This document shows, piece after piece, positions 1 through 8,146 of a DNA stretch of 64,000 nt; within the stretch, counting starts at the first letter, position 1, and each line of letters opens with the position of its first letter. Below the pieces are notes generated by a model. That model worked only from the letters and a program-made list of their open reading frames with translations. It was not told where the DNA came from and did not search any database. The translations under genes were made by a program, and so were the position numbers. This stretch comes from Andreprevotia chitinilytica DSM 18519 (lineage in GTDB: Bacteria > Pseudomonadota > Gammaproteobacteria > Burkholderiales > Chitinibacteraceae): the NCBI RefSeq assembly GCF_000711875.1, contig NZ_JONM01000006.1:1-64000 (forward strand), in the 5' to 3' direction.

Positions 1-75
1 TTTGCCGGCTGCTACGTCAACGAGCAGGCAGCAGTCGAGTTTGGCTTTGGAAACGTCGATACCGAGAAAGTGCAT
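1..75 (-). mobile_element. IS110-family transposase, N-terminal fragment cut by window edge
   Basis: Reading the minus strand from the ATG at 75, the first 25 codons begin MHFLGIDVSKAKLDCC and stay open to base 1. The GIDVSK segment is the usual start of IS110-type (DEDD) transposases, in which its Asp is the first metal-binding residue of the RuvC-like domain. Nothing further can be judged because the gene leaves the window. It may be an intact insertion sequence or a remnant. No terminal repeat is recognisable in the 360 bases between this start and the chitinase gene. Confidence 0.75.
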
Positions 76-290
76 GATGAGAAAAGATCGAGAAGATGAA
101 GAAAGTGCCACGTCGCCCACTTGCCTTGTGCATACAGGGTCGCGCCCTTGGCTACCGTTCAGTGTCTAATTGGCGAGGAGGGTGAGGCAGCGGGCTTGAT
201 CTACGTCGCAAGGTCCAGGCCTTCAGGGTGGGTCCAAGCTGCCGCTGCCTCGTGTGATGGGAGCTAACCATCACGGGAAACAAGATACAA

Positions 291-327
291 GGGCGGGTTA
301 GACGTCCCACGTCGTAACCCGCCCTAC
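291..327. repeat. Short hairpin copy of the GGGCGGGTTA/TAACCCGCCC repeat family
   Basis: GGGCGGGTTAGACG at the left is mirrored by CGTCGTAACCCGCCC at the right, giving a hairpin of about 37 bases. The same ends occur in the larger element at 18380-18509, so this looks like a minimal or deleted copy of one dispersed family. Confidence 0.6.
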
Positions 328-356
328 GAAGGCTACGAATTTGTGCCCGGCAGACG

Positions 357-390
357 AAAAAACGGCGGCCTCTTGCGAGGGCCGCCGTTT
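357..390 (-). terminator. Rho-independent terminator of the chitinase gene
   Basis: On the minus strand an 11-bp stem AAACGGCGGCC/GGCCGCCGTTT with a 9-base loop is followed by a run of T. It lies 50 bases beyond the stop codon of the GH19 chitinase. Confidence 0.85.
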
Positions 391-439
391 GAGCGGGATT
401 GATCCACCGGTTTGCGCCGGCCTGGATCAAAGGTCAGCG

Positions 440-2485
440 TTACTTGGTGTTGTCGATCACCACTGAACCGTTGAACTTCACCTGACCGCGGAACATGTAA
501 TCCACGCAGGCCTTGTAATCGCCCGGGTTGGCGAGGGTGAACGGCATCTGGTAATCCACCAGTGCGCAGGCGTAGCTGGCACCGCCCGGGTTGTTGGCGT
601 TGTAGGCCCAGCTCTTGTCGAGATAGGTCTTGGTCGCCGCTGCGGAGCCGGGCTGGAAGCCCTTCATATTGGCGCAGCTCAATTGCTCCGAGGCCGGGAT
701 GGTGATGCCGAGCGCCGCGCTGTATTGCTTGTACGCCGCGATGCGGTTGGCGGCCTGCGGTACATCCGAACCCCCACCGCACTCGATGCCCCCGTTGATG
801 ATGTAGATGGTGGCGCCAAAGCCCGGACTCATGCCGCTGGCGGTGTCGACTGCATTCGGCACCCAGGTGCCATCGACGACCCAGGTCATCGGTGGCTTGG
901 GCGATTGCGGGTAGACGGCGAACCAGACGGCGGAGGCGAAGTTGAGCCAGGTATCTGCCACTTGGCCGGGGTTATCGAGCAACACATTCACGTCGCCATA
1001 CAGCGATTTGCTGAACGGGCCGTAGTTGTAGTTCCAGGACAACTGCTTGGAGCCGCGCCCGAAGTAGTCGATGTTCTTGCCTTGGGCGTTTTGTGCGCAG
1101 GGGTAGAACACCGAGAAGATCGTGCTGCCGGCGCCGCTGAAGCAATCCTGATAGCTGCCGACGGCCGAGCCTTCGTTGTAGCCCATCTCACGCAGGTACC
1201 ACAGCGCCTGGTTCCAGGTCGGGATCGCGGTGTTTTGCGGCATGGTGGCCAGCACGGCGTTGTTGTTCGCCGGGTAGGTCTGGGCCGTGGCCGGCGTCAG
1301 TGTGTCCCAGCTGGCGCCGGTTTCCTGCGTGAAGTGCGCGAACGAGGTGGCGAGCAGCTTCTTGCAGATGGCGTCGGCGTCGCGGCCATCGGTGTAGTTG
1401 TCGCAATAGGCCGGGAACTTGGCTACGCCGCGCAGCAGGTTGACGTAGGTGTAGGCCACGTTGCGCACCGGGAACAGCTTATCGAAGGTGGCTTGCGGGA
1501 TGATGCGCTCGACGCGTTTCACGTTATCCGGGTTGCTGGCATTGCCCGGCGTGACGGTGTTGACCTGCGCATCGGGCAGCACGCGCAGTGCGGCGCGGAT
1601 CAGGGCGATGGCGTTGGAGTTGGTCGATGCTTGCGACAGCAGCGCGCTTTCCGCCGAGGTGAATTGCGCATCGGTCGGGTAGCCGGCCGGGGCGGTCACG
1701 TAGCTGATTTGCGGCTTGTAGGCGGCCGGGGCCGGAACCGCCGTCGGCGTGCCGGATGGGTTCGGTGTCGGCGTGGCCGGTACAGCGGTTGGTGTGGGCG
1801 TAGCTGGTGTTGGCGTCGCCGTGACGGGGGCTGGCGTCGGTGTGGCCGGCTTGGGAGTCGGGGTCGCTGTAACCGGAACTGGTGTTGCTGTCGGGGCGGG
1901 CGTTGCGCCGCCGCAGTTGCCCAGCACGGTCCAATCCTTGCCGGAGCCGGCCGGGCCGCTATTGGTGGCCGGGTTGGCACTGGTCCACCAGTTGGCCACG
2001 TAGTTCACACCGTTCAGCGTGACCTTGTCGCCACCGTTGTAATTGGCCTTGGTCGAATCCCACGCGGCATAGCACGAGCTGGCGGGGGTCGGCGTAGCCG
2101 TCGGTGGCACGGGCGTTGGGGTGACCGGTTTGGGAGTAGCAGTAACCGGGACTGGAGTCGGCGTCGCCGGTTTGGGTGTCGGGGTCGCAGTTACCGGGGC
2201 CGGCGTTGGTGTGGCGGGCTTCGGTGTTGGCGCTGCGGTTGGCGCGGGCGTGGGCGTGCCACCGGCGCTGACGCCAAGATCGGACCACAGGCTGGCGGTG
2301 GTCGGGTTCCAGCCGGAGCTGGCGTAATCGGTCTGGCTGACCAGTGATTTGTAGTCGTGCCCGTTGTAGGACACGATGGTGCCGGCGGCGTAAAACACGT
2401 CCGGCTGCCATGCGGGGTAGGCGGCGTACGCATGTACGGCCAGCAAGGCAGCCGGAATCGCTGCAAGTGTGAAGCGGTTGAACAT
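440..2485 (-). CDS. Secreted GH19 chitinase with two CBM5/12 chitin-binding modules
   Basis: The protein is 681 residues. A signal peptide (about 1-21, ending HAYA) is followed by a CBM5/12 module with the AW...Y..G..V..NG..Y pattern (about 22-70), a long Pro/Thr linker, a second CBM5/12 (about 137-193), a second Pro/Thr linker, and a GH19 lysozyme-fold catalytic domain from about residue 262. Glu388 in FTQETG is the expected general acid, and the family signature YFGRGSKQLSWNYNYG is intact. GH19 enzymes cut beta-1,4-GlcNAc chains with inversion. The product should be exported and act on chitin outside the cell. A GGAGAAGAG Shine-Dalgarno precedes the ATG, and a strong terminator follows. The linkers are built from tandem TPTP(K/A)P-type units, so the DNA is internally repetitive and could vary in length. 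Confidence 0.93.
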   Translation of the reverse strand: MFNRFTLAAIPAALLAVHAYAAYPAWQPDVFYAAGTIVSYNGHDYKSLVSQTDYASSGWNPTTASLWSDLGVSAGGTPTPAPTAAPTPKPATPTPAPVTATPTPKPATPTPVPVTATPKPVTPTPVPPTATPTPASSCYAAWDSTKANYNGGDKVTLNGVNYVANWWTSANPATNSGPAGSGKDWTVLGNCGGATPAPTATPVPVTATPTPKPATPTPAPVTATPTPATPTPTAVPATPTPNPSGTPTAVPAPAAYKPQISYVTAPAGYPTDAQFTSAESALLSQASTNSNAIALIRAALRVLPDAQVNTVTPGNASNPDNVKRVERIIPQATFDKLFPVRNVAYTYVNLLRGVAKFPAYCDNYTDGRDADAICKKLLATSFAHFTQETGASWDTLTPATAQTYPANNNAVLATMPQNTAIPTWNQALWYLREMGYNEGSAVGSYQDCFSGAGSTIFSVFYPCAQNAQGKNIDYFGRGSKQLSWNYNYGPFSKSLYGDVNVLLDNPGQVADTWLNFASAVWFAVYPQSPKPPMTWVVDGTWVPNAVDTASGMSPGFGATIYIINGGIECGGGSDVPQAANRIAAYKQYSAALGITIPASEQLSCANMKGFQPGSAAATKTYLDKSWAYNANNPGGASYACALVDYQMPFTLANPGDYKACVDYMFRGQVKFNGSVVIDNTK

Positions 2486-2921
2486 AATCTCTTCTCCATC
2501 CTTATATCGGGATCAGCCCCTGTGCTATCCGGGCTGGCGCTCGTCAATTTCTGGAAAGAAATGCGGCGCAAGCTGGTTAATGATTTGTTTTTTCCAGCTT
2601 TGGGCAACGATTAGCGGATAGGCGCTTTGGCTTGTCAAGCGCTGGCAGGTGAGGGATGGAGTCGTCTAAACGAGTGCTGCAATCTGGACTACAAGATGGT
2701 TTGTCTTAATCGATCACGAGGTGATCGATTTGTGTTTAGTAGTCTGAAAATAAACAGCTTTTATGAAAATGACTGCTGCGGTATTTAACAGAAAAGCAAT
2801 TGCTTCTGTAGTGAAAATACGTTTTTGAATGTAGTTCGGCCCGAAACAATCTGGTGCAGGGTGTTGAAAATGCAGCAGATTGGTATTGCCGTCATCGGCA
2901 TTAGATTTCAGCTGACTGACG
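2486..2921. other. AT-richer intergenic region upstream of the chitinase gene
   Basis: These 436 bases are clearly more AT-rich than the flanking genes and contain no convincing gene. They must hold the chitinase promoter (minus strand). The one distinctive element is a 23-base palindrome at 2708-2730. Open frames running across the region continue antisense into the pseudouridine synthase gene and were discarded. Confidence 0.6.
2708..2730. promoter_or_regulatory. Perfect inverted repeat, possible operator
   Basis: AATCGATCAC and GTGATCGATT form perfect 10-bp arms around a 3-base GAG spacer. The size and symmetry fit a dimeric regulator site. It sits about 220 bases upstream of the chitinase start and 190 bases beyond the end of the pseudouridine synthase gene, and it has no T-run, so a terminator is unlikely. 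The regulator is unknown. Confidence 0.45.
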
Positions 2922-3656
2922 TCATGCTTTGTGTTTTTGATCGGGCCAAGCATAGGCCCACGGCGGCGGGTTCTGCGCCAATTGCTGCTGCATTGGCTCG
3001 CTACAAAATTGCTCGCCGGCTTGCGGGGGCAATACGAGTTCAAAGCGCTGCCCGCGCCAATCGAACGCCAGTGCGTAGGCATGCAGATAACCGCGATCTG
3101 CCGCCACGCCGCCGTAGCGCGTGTCGCCCAGAATCGGGGCGGCCAGGCTCTTCATCGCTACCCGCAGTTGGTGAGTGCGGCCGGATAGCGGACGTAGCAC
3201 GAAGAGCCGCAAGCCATTGCCCAAGCCGTGGCTGAAGAACTGCGTGCTCGCGAATTGCTCGCGGCCTTCGCCGAGCTTCCAGCTGCCGTTGCGGCCCGGC
3301 AGCATCGCGCCGGCCACGGTGCCCTGCTTCTTCTTGGGCGGCCGGGCCGAGAGCCCGAGGTAGAACTTGTCCAGCCGGTGCTCGGCAAACATCGCGCCGA
3401 ATTCGCTGGCCGCTGCCTCGTTACGCGCCAGCAGCAGCAAGCCGGAAGTGATGCGGTCGAGCCGGTGCAGCGGGTGGAGTACCCCCTCGAATTGCTCGCG
3501 CAACAGTTCGACAAAACCCGCCTCGCCACCCTCGCGGTGAAAGCTCAAGCCCGGCGGTTTGTAGGCGACGATGAAGTCGGCTTCTACATGGAGCACAGCC
3601 ACCTTGCTTGGATCGGGGGCGGCTAGGTTGAGGTGGGTGATGGGAGAGGCGGGCAT
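2922..3656 (-). CDS. RluA-family pseudouridine synthase
   Basis: The protein is 244 residues and isomerises uridine to pseudouridine in rRNA or tRNA. The catalytic signature HRLDR is at 64-68 (Asp67 is the nucleophile), followed by TSGLLLLA. The downstream RxHQLR element appears as GRTHQLRVAMKSL. No S4 RNA-binding domain is present, and the length is short for RluC/RluD, resembling the stand-alone RluA/TruC-like clade. The frame is open far upstream, but that extension runs antisense through rlmH. I therefore chose the ATG at 3656, which gives MPASPITHLN and a 48-base divergent gap to rlmH. The exact target base cannot be told from sequence. Confidence 0.85.
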   Translation of the reverse strand: MPASPITHLNLAAPDPSKVAVLHVEADFIVAYKPPGLSFHREGGEAGFVELLREQFEGVLHPLHRLDRITSGLLLLARNEAAASEFGAMFAEHRLDKFYLGLSARPPKKKQGTVAGAMLPGRNGSWKLGEGREQFASTQFFSHGLGNGLRLFVLRPLSGRTHQLRVAMKSLAAPILGDTRYGGVAADRGYLHAYALAFDWRGQRFELVLPPQAGEQFCSEPMQQQLAQNPPPWAYAWPDQKHKA

Positions 3657-3674
3657 GGCGTGGATTCGGCGTAA

Positions 3675-3686
3675 AATCGGCCGATT
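3675..3686. promoter_or_regulatory. Palindrome in the divergent promoter region of the pseudouridine synthase and rlmH
   Basis: AATCGGCCGATT is a perfect 12-base palindrome inside the 48 bases that separate two divergent starts. Any promoters for the two rRNA/tRNA modification genes must overlap here. It may be a regulator site or chance. Confidence 0.3.
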
Positions 3687-3704
3687 GTAAAACGTGACGC
3701 GCCC

Positions 3705-4175
3705 ATGAAGCTGATCATCATCGCCGTCGGCCACAAGATGCCGGACTGGATCGAAGCCGGTTTCGCCGAATACCAGAAACGCTTGCCGCGTGAATTCGCG
3801 CTCAGCCTGATCGAGCTGAAGCCGGATAAGCGCGCCGGCAGCAAGACGCCGCAGCAGGTGATGGCCGAGGAAGCTGAACGTATCCTCGCCGCCGTTCCGC
3901 AAGGCGCGCGCGTGCTGGCACTGGATGAACGCGGCGCGAACTGGACGACGATGGCGCTGGCCGAAAAGATGAAGGGCTGGCATGTCGATGGCCGCGATAC
4001 GGTGTTCATCATTGGCGGCACCGACGGGCTCGATCCGAGTGTGAAACAACGGGCGGATCAGCTGCTGCAGCTTTCCGCCATGACTTTGCCGCATGGCATG
4101 GTGCGGGTGTTGCTGGCGGAGCAGTTGTATCGGGCTTATTCGATTTTGCATAACCATCCGTACCATCGGGAGTGA
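3705..4175 (+). CDS. rlmH: 23S rRNA (pseudouridine1915-N3)-methyltransferase RlmH
   Basis: The protein has 156 residues, the usual RlmH length. RlmH is a small SPOUT methyltransferase that N3-methylates pseudouridine 1915 in helix 69 of 23S rRNA. The start [15 protein letters not shown], the LALDERG segment, the FIIGGTDGL loop of the SAM-binding knot and the C-terminal [21 protein letters not shown] block (quoted only in outline) are all typical. In many betaproteobacteria rlmH is followed by maf and rng. Here maf follows after 176 bases filled by two kinds of repeat, and rng is absent from the window. Confidence 0.96.
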   Translation: MKLIIIAVGHKMPDWIEAGFAEYQKRLPREFALSLIELKPDKRAGSKTPQQVMAEEAERILAAVPQGARVLALDERGANWTTMALAEKMKGWHVDGRDTVFIIGGTDGLDPSVKQRADQLLQLSAMTLPHGMVRVLLAEQLYRAYSILHNHPYHRE

Positions 4176-4199
4176 GGGGATAGGTGTGAGGGGGATTTT

Positions 4200-4269
4200 G
4201 TAGGAGCGAGCTTGCTCGCGATTGCATCGTTCCATTCACCGTCGTCATCGCGAGCAAGCTCGCTCCTAC
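4200..4269. repeat. REP-like inverted pair, GTAGGAGCGAGC family, copy 1
   Basis: This is a 70-base element with about 25-base inverted arms, starting GTAGGAGCGAGC and ending GCTCGCTCCTAC. A second 70-base copy lies at 46709-46778 with identical arms but a different centre. The arm sequence resembles the REP elements common in Pseudomonas. Confidence 0.8.
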
Positions 4270-4300
4270 AGGGTTTGTGGGACGCGCTACCATCTGTCAC

Positions 4301-4342
4301 ACCTCACACCTCACACCTCACACCTCACACCTCACACCTCAC
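4301..4342 (+). repeat. Six perfect tandem copies of the heptamer ACCTCAC directly before maf
   Basis: Six head-to-tail ACCTCAC units end nine bases before the maf ATG, with partial units on each side. They occupy the place where a Shine-Dalgarno would be expected, and none is present. Such a simple-sequence repeat can change copy number by slippage. Because the unit is 7 bases, each change would alter the spacing between the start codon and any upstream promoter. Confidence 0.8.
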
Positions 4343-4351
4343 ACCCAAACC

Positions 4352-4942
4352 ATGACCGATCTATACCTCGCCTCTGCCAGCCCCCGTCGCCGCGAACTGC
4401 TTGTCCAGATCGACGTCACCTTCGAAATCGTCAGTGCGCCCATCGACGAAACACCGTTCGCTGGTGAAACCCCCACCGATTACGTGCTGCGTCTGGCCGT
4501 CGCCAAGGCCAAGGCCGGTTGGCAAGCTGCGGTCGATCAGGGCAAGCCGGCTTTGCCGACGCTGGGGTCGGATACGACGGTGGCGCTGGGCACCCAGTTG
4601 CTCGGTAAGCCGACCGATGCAGCCGACGCAACCGAGATGCTGCGGCAGTTGTCCGGCACGACGCACGAGGTGCTGACCGGGGTGGCACTGGTCGATGGCG
4701 AGCAGGTAGATAGCGTGGTGTCGCTCAGCCACGTGACCTTTGCCACACTGACCGAGGCGCAGATCGCCGCCTATGTCGCCACCGGCGAGCCGATGGACAA
4801 GGCCGGCAGCTATGGGATTCAGGGGCATGGCGGCTTGTTCGTGCAGCACTTGTCCGGCAGTTTCACCGGTGTGGTGGGTTTGCCTTTGCATGAGACGGCA
4901 TTGCTGCTGGCACGGGCTGGGTTGGGGTTTCTGGCACGCTGA
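4352..4942 (+). CDS. maf: Maf/YhdE-family nucleoside triphosphate pyrophosphatase (dTTP/UTP type)
   Basis: The protein has 196 residues. Maf proteins hydrolyse non-canonical or excess NTPs to NMP and pyrophosphate. The N-terminal SASPRRRELL nucleotide-binding loop, the catalytic GSDTTV segment, and DKAGSYGIQG all match the dTTP/UTP-specific YhdE subfamily. An upstream in-frame ATG at 4277 would add residues encoded by the ACCTCAC repeats (TSHLTPH units). That is improbable, so the ATG at 4352 is preferred. No ribosome-binding site precedes it. It probably shares transcription with rlmH. Confidence 0.92.
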   Translation: MTDLYLASASPRRRELLVQIDVTFEIVSAPIDETPFAGETPTDYVLRLAVAKAKAGWQAAVDQGKPALPTLGSDTTVALGTQLLGKPTDAADATEMLRQLSGTTHEVLTGVALVDGEQVDSVVSLSHVTFATLTEAQIAAYVATGEPMDKAGSYGIQGHGGLFVQHLSGSFTGVVGLPLHETALLLARAGLGFLAR

Positions 4943-5033
4943 AGCGTTGTTTACGATCTGTTGGAAAAGCGCGCAGCGCAACCATCGCGTTAAAAGAAGC
5001 CTGCAATCGAAGAACAAGCCCAAGCGGGCAGCG

Positions 5034-5067
5034 CAAAAAAATTGGCGTCCGCTGCCGCGGACGCCAA
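5034..5067 (-). terminator. Rho-independent terminator of the RsuA-type pseudouridine synthase gene
   Basis: On the minus strand an 11-bp stem TTGGCGTCCGC/GCGGACGCCAA with a 4-base loop is followed by at least seven T. It lies about 55 bases beyond the stop codon at 5121. Confidence 0.85.
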
Positions 5068-5120
5068 AGACGCTAATCAGAGAAACTGAAGCTACCTCCG
5101 CAGGGGGCAGAGGTCAGTAT

Positions 5121-5924
5121 TTAACGACGTGATTTCCGTGGCGTTGACACGATTTGCGCTGCCCGGCCAACGCGCAGTTGTGCAATCTCGTCCGCGTTCA
5201 ATTCCCGCCACGCGCCCTTGGCCAATTCACCCAGTTGCAATGCGCCGATCGCGACGCGCATCAGCCGCAAGGTCTCGATGCCATGCGCTTGCAGCAAGCG
5301 GCGGATATGGCGATTGCGGCCCTCATCCAGCACGATTTCCAGCCAGGCGTTTTTCTCGCCGCTGCGCAAAACGGTTGCCCGTTTGGCGAGCAGCTTTTCA
5401 CCATCGTGGACGATGCCGCTGCGCAATGCTGCCAGCAGGGCGTCGTCCGGCAGGCGGTCGATTTGCACGTGGTAGGTCTTGTCGAGATGGCTGGCCGGGT
5501 CGGTCAACGCGGCGGCCCAGCGCGTGTCGTTGGTGAACAGCAGCAAGCCTTCGCTGGCTTGATCGAGCCGACCGACCGGCCCCAGCCAGGGCAGGTTTGC
5601 GCCATCAAAACAGCGGTAGACAGTATCGCGCCCGCGTTCGTCCTGCGCCGTGGTGACGAGGCCACGCGGCTTGTTCAGCATCAGGTAGACGAATTGAGGC
5701 TTCTCGACCGCCGCGCCGTCCACGGTGAAGCGGTCACGATCCGGGTCGACACGCCGGTTGGCATCACGTTCGACCTTGCCGTTGACGGCCACTTTGCCTT
5801 CCGCCACCAGGGCCTCGGCTTGCGAGCGCGAGCAGAACCCGAGCTTGGAAAGTGCGCGGGCAAGGCTGACGCGGCCTTGCGGCGGGGCTATCGGGCGAGT
5901 ACGGGGTGGAACGCGGTTGCTCAT
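5121..5924 (-). CDS. RsuA/RluB-family pseudouridine synthase with S4 domain
   Basis: The protein has 267 residues: a short basic N-terminus, an S4 RNA-binding domain (about 18-64, with [16 protein letters not shown]) and an RsuA-type catalytic domain. The catalytic motif [16 protein letters not shown] is at 119-134, with Asp121 as the active-site Asp. [10 protein letters not shown] near the C-terminus is also typical. It modifies a single rRNA uridine. Whether it is RluB-, RluE- or RluF-like is not decidable here, though the S4 domain argues against E. coli-type RluE. It is transcribed separately from its neighbours and has its own terminator. Confidence 0.88.
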   Translation of the reverse strand: MSNRVPPRTRPIAPPQGRVSLARALSKLGFCSRSQAEALVAEGKVAVNGKVERDANRRVDPDRDRFTVDGAAVEKPQFVYLMLNKPRGLVTTAQDERGRDTVYRCFDGANLPWLGPVGRLDQASEGLLLFTNDTRWAAALTDPASHLDKTYHVQIDRLPDDALLAALRSGIVHDGEKLLAKRATVLRSGEKNAWLEIVLDEGRNRHIRRLLQAHGIETLRLMRVAIGALQLGELAKGAWRELNADEIAQLRVGRAAQIVSTPRKSRR

Positions 5925-5969
5925 GATGCTGCGGGACGAGGAGGGTGGCCCCGCAGTGTAGAGCGCCGA

Positions 5970-7013
5970 TCAAAATCCTGCTGCAGGCGTTTTGTGGTTT
6001 GTGCTGGCGCCGTCCACCAGCATCTCGCGGATCGTGTCGAATAAGGGCGGCGCTTTGGGCGTGAACGGTTGTTCTGGCGCGCCGACGAGGGGGCGGCCGG
6101 TTAGCCGCTCAAGTACCGCGAGCGGCGATTCATCCGGATGCGCCATATCCGTTGGTGACAGGAAGAAGGTCTGCTCCAGCATGAATTGGCCGGACACCAC
6201 CGCATGTGGGACTTGATCGGAAAAACAGATCCAGACGCTGCCGGGCGGGAAGGCGATGGTTTGCTGGCCGCTGTCGCTCTGGTAGTAGGCATCGGCCTTC
6301 ATGGCATCGTGCAGGTGCAGCATGATGTGGTCGTAGGCGCTGCGGCGTTGCTTGGTGATGCGCAGGGCCTTGAGCAAGGCGGCGCTGCCGGGCCATTGCC
6401 GTGGCAGGCGCGGCAGCATGTGTTCGGCCACGTCCTGAAACGGCTCCCCCACTTGCCAGACCCGCGGTTCGCCATGCGGGTTGATATTGGTGAAGACGCG
6501 CAGGATGCGCTCGCCATGATTCGGGCGCGACGGAAAGGCATCGATGTGCAGGCGGCTGTCGTCGTGCCGCCATGAGGTCCGGCGCGTTTCGACCCGATGC
6601 AGTCGCAGGCTGGTCGGGGCTGCGCGCAGATGGCCGCGATAGTGGGGAAACAAGTGATCGACCAAGGTGGTTGCCTGTTGCGCGTAGCGGGCGACTAACT
6701 GGTGGAAGGTGGTTTGGGTCGCACCATTGCCGGCAACGCCGCGCAGCAGGCCGGTCTTGCCGTCGAGGCTGATGTTCTTGCGTTTCGGGTCGGCGAATTG
6801 CGGATCGAGCAGCGTGCGCTCGGTGTCGGAAAGCGCAAAGGCGAGCTGGGGGAAGAACAGCACTTTGCCTTGTTCGAGCAAGGCGGTGCGGGTGTTGTCG
6901 GCGAGGCGCCAGTGCGTTTGCTGCCAGTCGGCGCCGGGCAGGATCACGAGGGGGTTGCCCTTGCCGGAGAGGATTTCCGGCAGGGCACGCTGTGGATTCA
7001 GTGCGATGTTCAT
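5970..7013 (-). CDS. kdoO: Kdo hydroxylase KdoO (Fe(II)/2-oxoglutarate-dependent, lipid A-Kdo modification)
   Basis: The protein has 347 residues. KdoO hydroxylates carbon 3 of a Kdo residue of Kdo2-lipid A to give Ko, using O2, Fe(II) and 2-oxoglutarate. This is known from Burkholderia and Yersinia. The family block HIDAFPSRPNHGERILRVF is intact, with His156 and Asp158 as the expected iron ligands, followed by NINPHGEPRVWQVGEPF. A distal candidate third ligand is the His in DQVPHAV. There is no signal peptide or membrane segment, consistent with action at the cytoplasmic face of the inner membrane. It is monocistronic on the minus strand, and waaA and waaC lie 44 kb away. Confidence 0.82.
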   Translation of the reverse strand: MNIALNPQRALPEILSGKGNPLVILPGADWQQTHWRLADNTRTALLEQGKVLFFPQLAFALSDTERTLLDPQFADPKRKNISLDGKTGLLRGVAGNGATQTTFHQLVARYAQQATTLVDHLFPHYRGHLRAAPTSLRLHRVETRRTSWRHDDSRLHIDAFPSRPNHGERILRVFTNINPHGEPRVWQVGEPFQDVAEHMLPRLPRQWPGSAALLKALRITKQRRSAYDHIMLHLHDAMKADAYYQSDSGQQTIAFPPGSVWICFSDQVPHAVVSGQFMLEQTFFLSPTDMAHPDESPLAVLERLTGRPLVGAPEQPFTPKAPPLFDTIREMLVDGASTNHKTPAAGF

Positions 7014-7105
7014 GTTGAGGCGGCAACTAAGGCATGGCGAATTGGTTCCTCGAGATTAGTTGCGCGCCGTGGCACTTTTCCATCAGGTAAGGCGTAAAAA
7101 TGCCT

Positions 7106-8146
7106 TTACACCGTGCAGTTGCTATAGATCTCTTCCACGCGATGACATGCGACCAGTCGCTCATACAGCGGGCGTAGCTGCGGCACTTCCGCCACGCAGC
7201 GTTCGGCCGCGTACGGGCAGCGGGTGTGGAAGGTGCAGCCGGACGGTGGCTTCAACGGCGATGGCAATTCACCGACCAGCTTGATCTTGATCTGCCGATC
7301 CGCCTTGTGGATGGCCGGCGTGGCCGACATCAGCGCCCGCGTGTACGGATGCAGCGGCTTGGCGAAGAGTGCTGTTTTCGAGCCGTATTCCACCGTGCTG
7401 CCGAAGTACATCACCATCACGTCGTCCGCCACGTGCTCGACCACGCTGAGGTTGTGGCTGATGAACACGTAGGCGGTGCCGAGTTCCTGCTGCAAATCCA
7501 TGAACAGGTTGAGGATCTGCGCCTGGATCGACACATCCAGCGCCGAGGTCGGCTCATCCGCAACGACGATGGCCGGCTGCAGCATCATCGCCCGCGCAAT
7601 GGCGATCCGCTGCCGTTGCCCGCCGGAGAACATATGCGGATAGCGGTGATAGTGCTCGGGCCGCAGGCCGACCTTGGTCATCATGGCGCGGACTTTTTCC
7701 TCGCGTGCGGCAGCGTCCAGATTGGTGTTGAGCTTGAGCGGCTCGCCCAGCATCACGCCAATCTGCTTGCGCGGGTTGAGCGAGGCATACGGGCTCTGGA
7801 ACACCATTTGTACCTTGGGCCGGATCGCCTTGAGCTGGGCGGCGTTTGCGCTGGCAATCTCGATGCCATCGATCTGCAGGCTGCCGCCGGTGGGCTCTTC
7901 GATCAGCGTGAGCTGGCGGGCCAGCGTCGATTTGCCGCAACCGGATTCGCCCACCACCGCCAGCGTCTTGCCGGCAATCAGTTCGAACGAGACGTTGTTC
8001 AGCGCCTTGACGGTGGCATGACCACGCAAAAAGCCGCGCGATACGGTGTAGTGCCGCGATAGCTCGCGGGCGATCAGGATGGGTTTTTCGGGGCTGGGTT
8101 GGGTCACGTCAGCTTGGGTCACATCATTGGCAACGTTATTGGACAT
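7106..8146 (-). CDS. dppF: Dipeptide/oligopeptide ABC transporter ATPase, DppF type
   Basis: The protein has 346 residues. Walker A is GESGCGKST, the signature is [14 protein letters not shown], Walker B is [11 protein letters not shown], and the C-terminal oligo/HPY cysteine region is [15 protein letters not shown]. It powers peptide import with DppD on the DppBC channel. The start is the ATG at 8146, preceded by a GGGAGA Shine-Dalgarno. An upstream in-frame ATG at 8248 would lie deep inside dppD and has no site. The start overlaps the dppD end by 11 bases, which implies translational coupling. It is the last gene of the dppABCDF operon. Confidence 0.93.
   Translation of the reverse strand: MSNNVANDVTQADVTQPSPEKPILIARELSRHYTVSRGFLRGHATVKALNNVSFELIAGKTLAVVGESGCGKSTLARQLTLIEEPTGGSLQIDGIEIASANAAQLKAIRPKVQMVFQSPYASLNPRKQIGVMLGEPLKLNTNLDAAAREEKVRAMMTKVGLRPEHYHRYPHMFSGGQRQRIAIARAMMLQPAIVVADEPTSALDVSIQAQILNLFMDLQQELGTAYVFISHNLSVVEHVADDVMVMYFGSTVEYGSKTALFAKPLHPYTRALMSATPAIHKADRQIKIKLVGELPSPLKPPSGCTFHTRCPYAAERCVAEVPQLRPLYERLVACHRVEEIYSNCTV

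Larger units (their letters stand above)
76..439. other. Intergenic region between IS110 start and chitinase gene
   Basis: I see no credible gene in these 364 bases. They hold a short hairpin repeat (291-327) and the chitinase transcription terminator (357-390). The remaining sequence is presumably the flank of the IS110 element. The short open frames here read through both hairpins and have no homology I recognise. Confidence 0.6.

Noticed and set aside
683-2347. 554-codon open frame on the plus strand opposite the chitinase
   Set aside because: Its Gly/Arg/Val repeats are the mirror of the Pro/Thr linker coding of the chitinase. The catalytic and binding modules are clearly on the minus strand.
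2825-3235. 136-codon plus-strand frame upstream of rlmH
   Set aside because: Mostly antisense to the pseudouridine synthase, with Arg/Pro-rich nonsense and no ribosome site.
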